Assembly (NCBI GenBank): GCA_017457465.1 | Contig: JAFTHJ010000237.1 | Coordinates: forward strand, 1 to 5,171 | DNA from: Clostridia bacterium | GTDB taxonomy: Bacteria > Bacillota > Clostridia > Oscillospirales > CAG-272 | Length of the DNA: 5,171 nt | Direction of reading: 5' to 3' | Shown here: positions 1-5,171 of the stretch, piece by piece | Position numbering within the stretch: position 1 is the first letter of the stretch | How the letters are laid out: each line of letters begins with the position of its first letter | Notes under the pieces: generated by a model | What the model was told of the DNA's origin: nothing | The model's input: only the letters and a program-made list of their open reading frames with translations | The model's database searches: none | Translations under genes and position numbers: made by a program

Positions 1-1161
1 AGGAATACCTCCACCGATCTCCTCGATTACCTCACGGAGAGTTGTTCCCATAGGAACCTCAACAAGACCTGTATTGGTGATCTTTCCGCCGAGTGCGAAT
101 ACCTTAGTTCCCTTCGATCTCTCAGTACCCATAGACTTGAACCAGTCAACGCCGTTAAGGATTATCTGAGGAATGTTAGCGTATGTCTCAACATTGTTAA
201 GAACAGTAGGCTGTCCGAAAAGTCCCTTTACCGCAGGGAAAGGAGGACGAGGACGAGGCTCACCTCTGTTACCCTCGATAGAGGTCATAAGAGCTGTTTC
301 CTCACCACATACGAACGCGCCAGCGCCGAAACGAATGAACATATCGAAATCAAATCCGGTTCCAAAGATATTCTTTCCGAGAAGTCCGTACTCACGAGCC
401 TGCTTGATAGCAACCTCAAGACGGTGGATAGCGATAGGATACTCCGCTCTTACATATACATAACCCTCGTTAGCTCCGATAGCGTAAGCCGCGATAGCCA
501 TAGCCTCGATAACCGCATGGGGGTCACCCTCGAGAATCGAACGGTCCATGAACGCTCCGGGGTCACCCTCGTCGGCGTTACAAGCAACATACTTTGTTAC
601 GTTTCCGCGGTTACCCGACGCGAACTTCCACTTAAGACCTGTGGGGAATCCGCCGCCTCCGCGTCCGCGGAGACCGGAATCGAGAATTGTCTGGATAACA
701 TCATCGGGAGTCATCTCGGTAAGTACCTTACCAAGAGCGGCATAACCGTCCATTGCTATGTACTCGTCGATGTTCTCGGGGTTGATTACACCGCAGTTAC
801 GAAGCGCAACTCTCTTCTGCTTCTTATAGAATGCTGTCTCGGAGAGAGAGGTTGCGTGGTGGGGGTCCTCTGTCTTTGTCTCGTGATAAACGAGTCTCTC
901 AACGGGACGGCCCTTGAGGAGATGCTCCTCAACGATCTCGGGAACATCCTCTAACTTTACACAGCTATAAAACGTTCCTTCGGGATAAATAATCATAATC
1001 GGTCCGAGAGCGCAAAGTCCGAAACAACCTGTTCCGACGACCTTTATCTCGTCCTGAAGACCTTTTGCGGCGATTTCTGCATTCATCGCGTCCAGAATCT
1101 TAACGCTTCCTGATGAAGTACAACCTGTACCGCCACAAATCAATACATGTGATCTTACCAT
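1..1161 (-). CDS. hndC: NuoF-like NAD(P)H-binding flavoprotein subunit of a multimeric [FeFe]-hydrogenase (partial, C-terminus beyond window)
   Basis: This subunit (also called HydB) carries the FMN and NAD(P)(H) site of multimeric, often electron-bifurcating, cytoplasmic [FeFe]-hydrogenases. I translated the minus strand from ATG 1159-1161 and found 387 uninterrupted codons to the window edge. Residues 1-85 form a thioredoxin-like [2Fe-2S] domain with ligands C9, C14, C46 and C50 (Cx4C, CxxxC). The NuoF core follows: glycine-rich FMN loop GLRGRGGGGFPTG (163-175), NADEGDPGAF (195-204), FGAGAFVCGEETAL (278-291), then EGNRGEPRPRPPFPA from 296. The family is about 600 residues, so roughly 200 C-terminal residues are missing, where the [4Fe-4S] ligands of the core and a 2x[4Fe-4S] ferredoxin domain usually lie. 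The start follows an AAAGGA site (1170-1175) with 8 bases spacing and sits 28 bases after the HndB-like gene. NAD versus NADP preference cannot be read here. The family is certain; bifurcation is inferred. Confidence 0.96.
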   Translation of the reverse strand, partial: MVRSHVLICGGTGCTSSGSVKILDAMNAEIAAKGLQDEIKVVGTGCFGLCALGPIMIIYPEGTFYSCVKLEDVPEIVEEHLLKGRPVERLVYHETKTEDPHHATSLSETAFYKKQKRVALRNCGVINPENIDEYIAMDGYAALGKVLTEMTPDDVIQTILDSGLRGRGGGGFPTGLKWKFASGNRGNVTKYVACNADEGDPGAFMDRSILEGDPHAVIEAMAIAAYAIGANEGYVYVRAEYPIAIHRLEVAIKQAREYGLLGKNIFGTGFDFDMFIRFGAGAFVCGEETALMTSIEGNRGEPRPRPPFPAVKGLFGQPTVLNNVETYANIPQIILNGVDWFKSMGTERSKGTKVFALGGKITNTGLVEVPMGTTLREVIEEIGGGIP

Positions 1162-1189
1162 TTTCTATTTCCTTTCATCAAGTTAAATC

Positions 1190-1558
1190 TTATTTGATAG
1201 CGCCTATTGTGTACTCTGTAACGATTTTGCCACCCTTGAGGTGCTTTTCAACAATTTCTGCCGCTTTATCAGCGTCAAGCTTTACGTAAGTGACCTTTTC
1301 CTTGCCTTCCTCGTAAATCTCAACAACGGGCTCATACTGGCATATACCGATACAGCCTGTCTGCGTTACAGTTACCTTATCGGTAAGTCCCGCCTTGTTC
1401 ACTCCGTCAACAAATGCCGCGAGAACAGGTCTTGCTCCCGCTGCGATTCCGCAGGTAACCATTCCGACAACAACTCTTGTCTGCGCAGCTCCCTCACGAA
1501 GATTAACATTACCCTGCATTCTTGCTTTGATAGCAGCAAGTTCCGCCAATGTTTTCAT
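1190..1558 (-). CDS. hndB: HndB-like (2Fe-2S) ferredoxin-domain protein
   Basis: A 122-residue thioredoxin-like ferredoxin-domain protein resembling HndB, the small subunit of the tetrameric Hnd NADP-reducing hydrogenase of Desulfovibrio, where it is thought to relay electrons. An N-terminal helix (about 1-25) leads into VVVGMVTCGIAAGARPV (29-45) and then TQTGCIGICQYEPVVEI (65-81). Only three cysteines are present: C36, C69 and C73. The CxxxC half of the canonical Cx4C...CxxxC pattern is intact, but the position of the second upstream cysteine is G41. From memory, the GTCGIAAGA form is usual for this subfamily, so this is probably a family trait and not a mutation. The start is well set by GGAGG at 1566-1570, 7 bases upstream. 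It lies between the ATPase gene (35-base gap) and the NuoF-like gene (28-base gap), which supports co-assembly. Function is inferred from family and context. Confidence 0.9.
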   Translation of the reverse strand: MKTLAELAAIKARMQGNVNLREGAAQTRVVVGMVTCGIAAGARPVLAAFVDGVNKAGLTDKVTVTQTGCIGICQYEPVVEIYEEGKEKVTYVKLDADKAAEIVEKHLKGGKIVTEYTIGAIK

Positions 1559-1593
1559 TTTGATTCCTCCGTATATAATCTTATTTTTTGCAA

Positions 1594-2157
1594 TTATTGG
1601 TTACTTTTTATCCGACGCTCTTCATACTGCTCACGCAGATAATCGCTCATCCAAGCCATTATCTCGGGCTCCGCGAGAGATATCTCATCTCCCAGAACCG
1701 CTTTGAGTTCCGACGTATCAAGACTTACAGTTCCGTCGGGTGTGGTATCCCTGAATACAAAATGTATATCCGGGCTACCCGAAATCAGTATACAAACCGT
1801 TGAGACGATATCGCCTACGGGCATAAAATCTATGCTCTTTGTATCAAAGGTAGCCGTCAGAGTTGTTCCGCTTTTACCCTTTTCGGTAGAGGAAACTATC
1901 TTCATTTCCCCGCCCGTCTGCTCCGAAGCAAGCTTCAGAAGCGGCAATCCCATTCCGACCTTTCTTGTCGTTCGGGTGGTATAAAAGGGGTCCGTAACTC
2001 TTCTCTGTACCTCTTCACTCATTCCGCAGCCGTTATCCTGAACGGTAAATTTCAGCCAACCGTCATCTGACAGTTCAAGCGTTATAAGTATCTTATCCGC
2101 TCCCGCCGTAACCGAATTCTTCGTTACGTCTAGTATGTTAAGAGACAGCTCTTTCAT
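1594..2157 (-). CDS. Stand-alone GHKL (histidine-kinase-like) ATP-binding protein
   Basis: A 187-residue protein whose first about 105 residues form a complete GHKL (Bergerat) ATP-binding fold. The N box is D10-x3-NSVTAGA (14-20), the G1 box DNGCGM (41-46), the lid region DPFYTTRTTRKVGMGLPLLK (56-75) and the G2 box GKSGTT (94-99). There is no dimerisation/histidine-phosphotransfer domain, membrane segment or PAS domain, so it is not a classical sensor kinase. Residues 106-187 form a second, soluble part (IDFMPVGD at 109-116, many acidic residues) that I cannot assign to a named domain. The gene sits between the NuoE-like and HndB-like genes, 5 bases after the NuoE stop codon. No Shine-Dalgarno is visible before its ATG, so translation is probably coupled to the NuoE gene. 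It could phosphorylate or sequester a regulator, or act as an ATP-dependent assembly factor; neither is shown by the sequence. Confidence 0.88.
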   Translation of the reverse strand: MKELSLNILDVTKNSVTAGADKILITLELSDDGWLKFTVQDNGCGMSEEVQRRVTDPFYTTRTTRKVGMGLPLLKLASEQTGGEMKIVSSTEKGKSGTTLTATFDTKSIDFMPVGDIVSTVCILISGSPDIHFVFRDTTPDGTVSLDTSELKAVLGDEISLAEPEIMAWMSDYLREQYEERRIKSNQ

Positions 2158-2162
2158 TCGGA

Positions 2163-2657
2163 TTATCTGTACTTTGCAAGTATTCCGTCAACGTCAGCCT
2201 TGGTGAGCTTACCGTAAACGTCATTGTTTATTGTGATTACGGGAGCAAGTCCGCAAGCGCCTATACATCTTGTAGCCTCAAGCGAAAACTTGCCGTCGGG
2301 TGTTGTTGAGCCTGCGGGCAAACCGAGAACCTCAACTATTCTGTCCAAAATGTCGCCGCTTCCCTTTACGTAACAAGCGGTTCCAAGACATACTCCGATA
2401 GAGATTTCTCCCTTCGGATTGAGAGCAAACTGGGAGTAGAAGGTAGCAACACCGTATACTTCCTCAAGCGAAGCTCCCGTGTGCTCTGCAATGATTCTCT
2501 GTACCTCGATGGGCAGATATCCGTAGATTTCCTGCGCCTTCTGGAGAATGGGCATCATTGCACCGGGCGTACCGCGGAGACTCTCAATTTCAGCGATAAG
2601 CCGTTCTTCTTGAGCCTTTGTTCCACGGAACATTACTGTGGTCAAATTCTTTTTCAT
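2163..2657 (-). CDS. hndA: NuoE-like [2Fe-2S] subunit of a multimeric [FeFe]-hydrogenase
   Basis: A 164-residue homologue of complex I subunit NuoE (HndA or HydC in hydrogenases), of typical length for the family. It passes electrons between the NuoF-like flavoprotein and the rest of the complex in the cytoplasm. The N-terminal helical domain (about 15-80) contains LQKAQEIYGYLP (38-49) and VYGVATFYSQF (67-77), both hallmarks of NuoE. The C-terminal thioredoxin-like domain holds one [2Fe-2S] cluster on C90, C95, C131 and C135 (GVCLGTACYVKG; RCIGACGLAPV). All four ligands are present. The ATG at 2655-2657 has GGAGG at 2670-2674, a long 12-base spacer, and no closer in-frame start exists. It follows the largest gap in the window (51 bases, AT-rich) and begins the electron-transfer part of the operon. 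Confidence 0.96.
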   Translation of the reverse strand: MKKNLTTVMFRGTKAQEERLIAEIESLRGTPGAMMPILQKAQEIYGYLPIEVQRIIAEHTGASLEEVYGVATFYSQFALNPKGEISIGVCLGTACYVKGSGDILDRIVEVLGLPAGSTTPDGKFSLEATRCIGACGLAPVITINNDVYGKLTKADVDGILAKYR

Positions 2658-2669
2658 ACCGAAAAAAAT

Positions 2670-2674
2670 CCTCC
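2670..2674 (-). promoter_or_regulatory. Ribosome binding site of the NuoE-like gene with unusually long spacing
   Basis: The minus strand has GGAGG followed by a 12-base spacer containing a run of seven T, then the ATG. Typical spacing is 5 to 9 bases; the HndB-like gene in this operon has 7 after the same core and shares the 9-base context TACGGAGGA. The long spacer may lower initiation, or the U-run may matter for RNA structure. No alternative start codon lies closer. Confidence 0.7.
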
Positions 2675-2688
2675 GTATTTTATTTATT

Positions 2689-2711
2689 TAATTTATTTGA
2701 TTAATAAATTA
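2689..2711. repeat. AT-only perfect inverted repeat (9-bp arms, 5-base spacer) between the PHP and NuoE-like genes
   Basis: On the plus strand the arms are TAATTTATT (2689-2697) and AATAAATTA (2703-2711), separated by TGATT. The right arm covers the TAA stop codon of the PHP gene, and the element sits at the upstream end of the largest gap in the window. It does not resemble a rho-independent terminator, having no G+C-rich stem. It could be an operator-like palindrome or a weak RNA hairpin. In such an AT-rich stretch a 9-bp match can also arise by chance. Confidence 0.45.
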
Positions 2712-3452
2712 CAAAATTTTGTTATCCGCCAATGCTTCAAAAAAGGCTTGGCGTACCCTTGCCGAGCTATAAGGCTCGTCCTCAAGCTCGAAATAGTTCT
2801 CCGCCTGTGCTATATCCCACAGGTGATGTGCGTCCGAGCTTACTATCACCGATTTTCCCTCAAGCGAGGGATAATTCGCGAAATACTCACCTACGTTTTT
2901 TCCGTCGTTGAATTCGACGAAATTGAAGCCGTATTCTATCGGAACATCTCCAAGAACCGCTATTATACCGTTTGAGGTACGGTCAATATGCGCCGGACGA
3001 ACGTGAGCGCCGTATGACCTCGCAAGTTCTATTGCTTCTGCCGCCCACAGGTCGGTAGCCGTTATAAGAAGCTTATTCTCCTCGCCTATCTGCTCGTCCT
3101 CTCCGTTCAGAATCAACTGATTTCCGAAGATATCGGGGCGATTGGCAATATCGGGAAGATGTCCTTCTATCACTCTGTCAAACTCAAGCGCTTGTTCAAG
3201 CTCGGGAAAAAGACACACAAAGTGAACATCCTCCGCGCTGGAGAGCTCCATTCCCGCAATAGGTATCAAACCGTATTTCTTACACGCCTCAAAGAAGGCG
3301 GGACAGTTCTTCGCCGTATTGTGGTCGGTAAGCGCCACGATATTCAGTCCGTTCAAAGCCGACATACCCGCTATATTATTAGGCGTCATATCGTCGTCTC
3401 CGCAAGGAGAGAGGCAGGAGTGAATATGCAGGTCGTAATAGTACTTATTCAT
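2709..3452 (-). CDS. PHP-domain metal-dependent phosphoesterase
   Basis: A 247-residue PHP-superfamily protein (polymerase and histidinol phosphatase fold), a soluble phosphoesterase with a multi-metal site. Metal-binding motifs occur in the expected order: DLHIHS (H9, H11), TDHN (D43, H44), GMELS (E69), VHFVCLFP (H77), PAHIDR (H155) and SSDAHH (D207, H209). The family includes phosphatases and nucleotide or oligonucleotide hydrolases; the substrate here is unknown. The frame is open further upstream to 3560, but that extension overlaps the DRTGG gene and is arginine- and cysteine-rich. The PHP fold begins only at YYYDLHIHS, so I choose ATG 3450-3452, 7 bases after the DRTGG stop. No Shine-Dalgarno precedes it, which suggests coupling to the upstream gene. 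Its place between a DRTGG protein and hydrogenase subunits suggests a regulatory or cofactor-related role, by inference only. Confidence 0.92.
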   Translation of the reverse strand: MNKYYYDLHIHSCLSPCGDDDMTPNNIAGMSALNGLNIVALTDHNTAKNCPAFFEACKKYGLIPIAGMELSSAEDVHFVCLFPELEQALEFDRVIEGHLPDIANRPDIFGNQLILNGEDEQIGEENKLLITATDLWAAEAIELARSYGAHVRPAHIDRTSNGIIAVLGDVPIEYGFNFVEFNDGKNVGEYFANYPSLEGKSVIVSSDAHHLWDIAQAENYFELEDEPYSSARVRQAFFEALADNKIL

Positions 3453-3459
3453 AATTAAT

Positions 3460-3786
3460 TTACAGCAACGCCGATATCTCGGCAGACACCGCAAAGCTAT
3501 CCTTGGCGCTCTTGAGTATATTAACTCCCTGCGCCTCCGCTCTTTGCAGCACTCCGTCATCGGGTTTTACACCCTCGGCGAGAATGATACAGGCGGGATC
3601 AGCAAGTGATGCTACGGCAACTATGTTAAGATTTGACATTATAGTCACCCACGCGTCGCCCGACTCGGCACGTCCCATAACCCAGCTCAAAAGGTCGCCG
3701 GTATATCCGCCTGTAACCTCTCTGTCGGGCTCGGGCAAACAAAGTGCCTCGTATCCGTTTTTTTCGCAAAGCTCCTTTACTGTCAA
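3460..3786 (-). CDS. DRTGG-domain protein, TTG start
   Basis: A 108-residue cytoplasmic protein that is essentially one DRTGG domain, named after a conserved motif seen here as DREVTGGYTGDLLSWVM (21-37). A second part, NLNIVAVASLADPACIILAEG (52-72), looks like the alternating strand and helix core. DRTGG domains also occur next to CBS domains in pyrophosphatases and in phosphotransacetylase-type proteins, and are presumed ligand-binding or dimerisation modules; the ligand here is unknown. The start is TTG at 3784-3786, chosen because GAGGTGA at 3793-3799 lies 6 bases upstream and because no ATG gives a full domain. The gene begins 23 bases after the HydS-like gene and is followed 7 bases later by the PHP gene, so the three are almost certainly co-transcribed. 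A regulatory role is inferred from context. Confidence 0.87.
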   Translation of the reverse strand: MTVKELCEKNGYEALCLPEPDREVTGGYTGDLLSWVMGRAESGDAWVTIMSNLNIVAVASLADPACIILAEGVKPDDGVLQRAEAQGVNILKSAKDSFAVSAEISALL

Positions 3787-3792
3787 AGCCTA

Positions 3793-3799
3793 TCACCTC
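3793..3799 (-). promoter_or_regulatory. Ribosome binding site that fixes the TTG start of the DRTGG gene
   Basis: The minus strand reads GAGGTGA, a near-perfect Shine-Dalgarno, 6 bases before TTG 3784-3786. It lies in the 23-base gap after the HydS-like stop codon, so it serves only the DRTGG gene. No ATG or GTG in frame is placed as well, which is why the rare TTG start is accepted. Confidence 0.8.
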
Positions 3800-3809
3800 A
3801 TTTTATCAA

Positions 3810-5084
3810 TCAATCATCAGACTCGTGAGCGCTGTATATATCCCTTAACTTGATAAGGCAATCTGTCTCATCCGCCTCGCCCTTGATGATATACTCTGCC
3901 AAGGCGTGGCAGTTGGGCGCTCCGCAGGAGCCGCAATCTATCTTGGGAAGGCGCTTATATATCTCTTCAACGGCGGTCATCTGTCTGATAGCAGTCGCCC
4001 TATCCGTCGAAATACTCGAGGAGTAGCTATCCTCAATTTCTTTATCAAGCATTATATCGCTCGGAACAAAGTCTTCCGTGTCATCAGCGACTCTGTTTCT
4101 CGAAACGGGGAGATATTTTCTCAAGGACCGCAGTCTCGCCTTGGCTATATAGGGATTCTCCACATTAAGCGTTCCGCCGACACATCCGCCGTTACATGCG
4201 TTAAGCTCGACGAAATCAAGATTATGTATCGTTCCGCTATCTATCTGGTCAAGAACCTTAATACAGTTCTCTATTCCGTCAGCGGCAAGATATTTATCGG
4301 AGAAAAGCGAGGTTGCTTCTCCGCCCGTACCTGCCCAATTGAGACCGATTATTCCTGTTTTGGAGAGCGGCAAGGGATTTTTAACCTCTTTGCGTTTTGC
4401 CCTCGTTTTAAAATACATATCGCTGACCGCAAGTGCTCCATTGACCGCGCTCTTGGTAACACCGATAGGATTCTTTATATAGCTGACCTTTGCGGGACAG
4501 GGGGAAATAAAGAGGACACATATATCCGAGTCGGTGAGCTCGGGGTGGTCTCTCATCGCTTCTTTTCTCGCAAGGCGCGCCGCGTATTCAATAGGCGGCA
4601 TAAGCGGAAGCAGATTTTCCGTGAGATACGAGAAACGCAGACTTATCAGTCTTACTATTGCGGGACAAGCCGAGCTTATTATAGGCTTCGGAAGCCCCTC
4701 ACGCTTCAGATATCTTCTCGTGTACTCCGTAACTATCTCTGCAGCTCTCGACACCTCAACAACAGCGTCAAATCCGCATTCAAGCAGAGCTGTGAGAATC
4801 TCATCTATATCGTCAAGCTCCTCAAACTGACCGTAAAAGGCGGGGGCGGGTAAAGCAATTTTATATTTGTATCCCGCGAAATCATCGAGACTGTCAAAAA
4901 TCGCCTTCTTTGCCTGATACGGGCAAAGTCTTATGCACTCTCCGCAGTCTATACATTTATCCTCTTTTATGGTTGCGTGTCCGTCTCTGACTCTTATAGC
5001 CTCGGTGGGACAGCGCTTTATACAATTTGTACAGCCCTTACAGCGTGACACATCCAATGTAACCGAATGCTTCTTTATTGACAT
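3810..5084 (-). CDS. hydS: HydS-like sensory [FeFe]-hydrogenase (group C type), lacking a PAS domain
   Basis: A 424-residue soluble iron-sulfur protein. Two [4Fe-4S] ferredoxin motifs lie at the N-terminus (C15, C18, C21, C25; C44, C47, C50, C54). The H-domain follows, with all four expected H-cluster cysteines: SSACP (C140), SPCPAK (C196, with K199) and ELNACNGGCVGG (C297, C301). A C-terminal Fes-type [4Fe-4S] motif is at C384, C387, C392 and C409. Catalytic enzymes read TSCCP, MPCxxK and ExMACxxGC; here the proton-transfer cysteine is A139 and the two methionines are S194 and N295. The Cys-to-Ala change is known from sensory HydS enzymes such as that of Thermotoga, which are slow and thought to sense H2 or redox state. 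Thermotoga HydS carries a C-terminal PAS domain; none is seen here, as the protein ends 15 residues after C409. ATG 5082-5084 has AAAGAGG at 5090-5096. A sensory role is inferred; residual H2 turnover is possible. Confidence 0.88.
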   Translation of the reverse strand: MSIKKHSVTLDVSRCKGCTNCIKRCPTEAIRVRDGHATIKEDKCIDCGECIRLCPYQAKKAIFDSLDDFAGYKYKIALPAPAFYGQFEELDDIDEILTALLECGFDAVVEVSRAAEIVTEYTRRYLKREGLPKPIISSACPAIVRLISLRFSYLTENLLPLMPPIEYAARLARKEAMRDHPELTDSDICVLFISPCPAKVSYIKNPIGVTKSAVNGALAVSDMYFKTRAKRKEVKNPLPLSKTGIIGLNWAGTGGEATSLFSDKYLAADGIENCIKVLDQIDSGTIHNLDFVELNACNGGCVGGTLNVENPYIAKARLRSLRKYLPVSRNRVADDTEDFVPSDIMLDKEIEDSYSSSISTDRATAIRQMTAVEEIYKRLPKIDCGSCGAPNCHALAEYIIKGEADETDCLIKLRDIYSAHESDD

Positions 5085-5108
5085 TGCGACCTCTTTCCGA
5101 GGCGATAT

Positions 5109-5171
5109 TCAGGCGTTGACCGTCATATAAATGGTCGTACCCTTACCTACCTCTGATTCAATTTTCATGCC
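5109..5171 (-). CDS. C-terminus of a GHKL-type ATP-binding protein (partial, 5' part beyond window)
   Basis: Only the last 20 codons and the TGA stop (5109-5111) are inside the window. They read GMKIESEVGKGTTIYMTVNA, which matches the end of a GHKL ATP-binding domain: a strand, the G2-box VGKGTT that closes over the nucleotide, and a final strand. The protein ends straight after the fold, as in small anti-sigma-factor (RsbW-like) ATP-binding proteins or at the end of a histidine kinase. The stop is 24 bases before the HydS-like start, so it belongs to the same operon. Whether it has a sensor or phospho-acceptor domain upstream cannot be seen. Confidence 0.75.
   Translation of the reverse strand, partial: GMKIESEVGKGTTIYMTVNA

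Noticed and set aside
424..954. A 176-codon open frame on the plus strand.
   Set aside because: It is antisense to the NuoF-like gene, whose full motif series is intact; there is no domain and no supporting context.
1..1161. Assignment of the NuoE/NuoF-like genes to respiratory complex I.
   Set aside because: There are no membrane subunit genes, the NuoF-like protein has an extra N-terminal [2Fe-2S] domain typical of hydrogenase or formate dehydrogenase flavoproteins, and HndB- and HydS-like genes flank it.
2675..2680. TAAAAT on the minus strand upstream of the NuoE-like gene, considered as a -10 promoter element.
   Set aside because: It lies directly beside the Shine-Dalgarno, leaving no room for a leader, and no credible -35 hexamer is found at 16 to 18 bases.
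2711..2722. Perfect 12-bp palindrome ACAAAATTTTGT, considered as a Rex (NADH-sensing repressor) operator.
   Set aside because: Rex sites have the opposite arm orientation (TTGT...ACAA) with a central spacer. The palindrome also encodes the last codons of the PHP gene, so chance is likely.
3453..3560. Upstream extension of the PHP gene by 36 codons.
   Set aside because: It overlaps the DRTGG coding region, is rich in Arg and Cys, and adds nothing to the PHP fold, which starts at YYYDLHIHS after ATG 3450-3452.
3906..4853. A 315-codon open frame on the plus strand.
   Set aside because: It lies wholly antisense to the HydS-like gene, which has clear Fe-S and H-cluster motifs. Its translation shows no recognisable domain and is rich in Arg, Ser and Tyr, as expected of a shadow frame.
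3810..5084. Annotation of this gene as the main catalytic hydrogenase subunit.
   Set aside because: The proton-relay cysteine is replaced by Ala, two conserved methionines are replaced, and the position upstream of the structural genes fits a sensory type. The catalytic subunit is expected after the NuoF-like gene, outside the window.

Overview
The window lies inside one operon read entirely on the minus strand, so genes run from high to low coordinates. It covers the middle of an [FeFe]-hydrogenase gene cluster of the type found in anaerobic, fermentative Clostridia. I infer an Oscillospiraceae/Ruminococcus-like or related gut or rumen Firmicute. The grounds are the gene set, strong GGAGG-type ribosome binding sites, tight packing, moderate G+C and AT-rich gaps. 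The species cannot be fixed from the sequence.

In transcription order the window holds: (1) the last 20 codons of a GHKL-type ATP-binding protein (5171-5109); (2) a 424-residue iron-sulfur protein with an [FeFe]-hydrogenase H-domain, resembling sensory (HydS, group C) hydrogenases (5084-3810); (3) a small DRTGG-domain protein starting with TTG (3786-3460); (4) a PHP-family metal-dependent phosphoesterase (3452-2709); (5) a NuoE/HndA/HydC-type [2Fe-2S] subunit (2657-2163); (6) a second stand-alone GHKL ATPase without a histidine phosphotransfer domain (2157-1594); (7) an HndB-like [2Fe-2S] ferredoxin-domain protein (1558-1190); (8) a NuoF/HndC/HydB-type flavoprotein running off the left edge (1161-1, 387 codons present). 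All gaps are 5 to 51 bases, and there is no gene-free stretch over 300 bases. No terminator, convincing promoter, RNA gene, CRISPR array or mobile element was seen.

Two modules appear joined. Genes 5, 7 and 8 encode the electron-transfer subunits of a multimeric, probably electron-bifurcating NAD(P)-linked [FeFe]-hydrogenase. The catalytic subunit (HydA/HndD) is expected just beyond position 1 but is not in the window. Genes 1-4 and 6 look like a sensing and signalling module: a hydrogenase-like sensor, two kinase-like ATPases without classical histidine-kinase architecture, a DRTGG ligand-binding-type protein and a phosphoesterase. The hydrogenase subunits and their general operon type are well known. 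How the accessory genes signal is, to my knowledge, not established, and they are the main point of interest.
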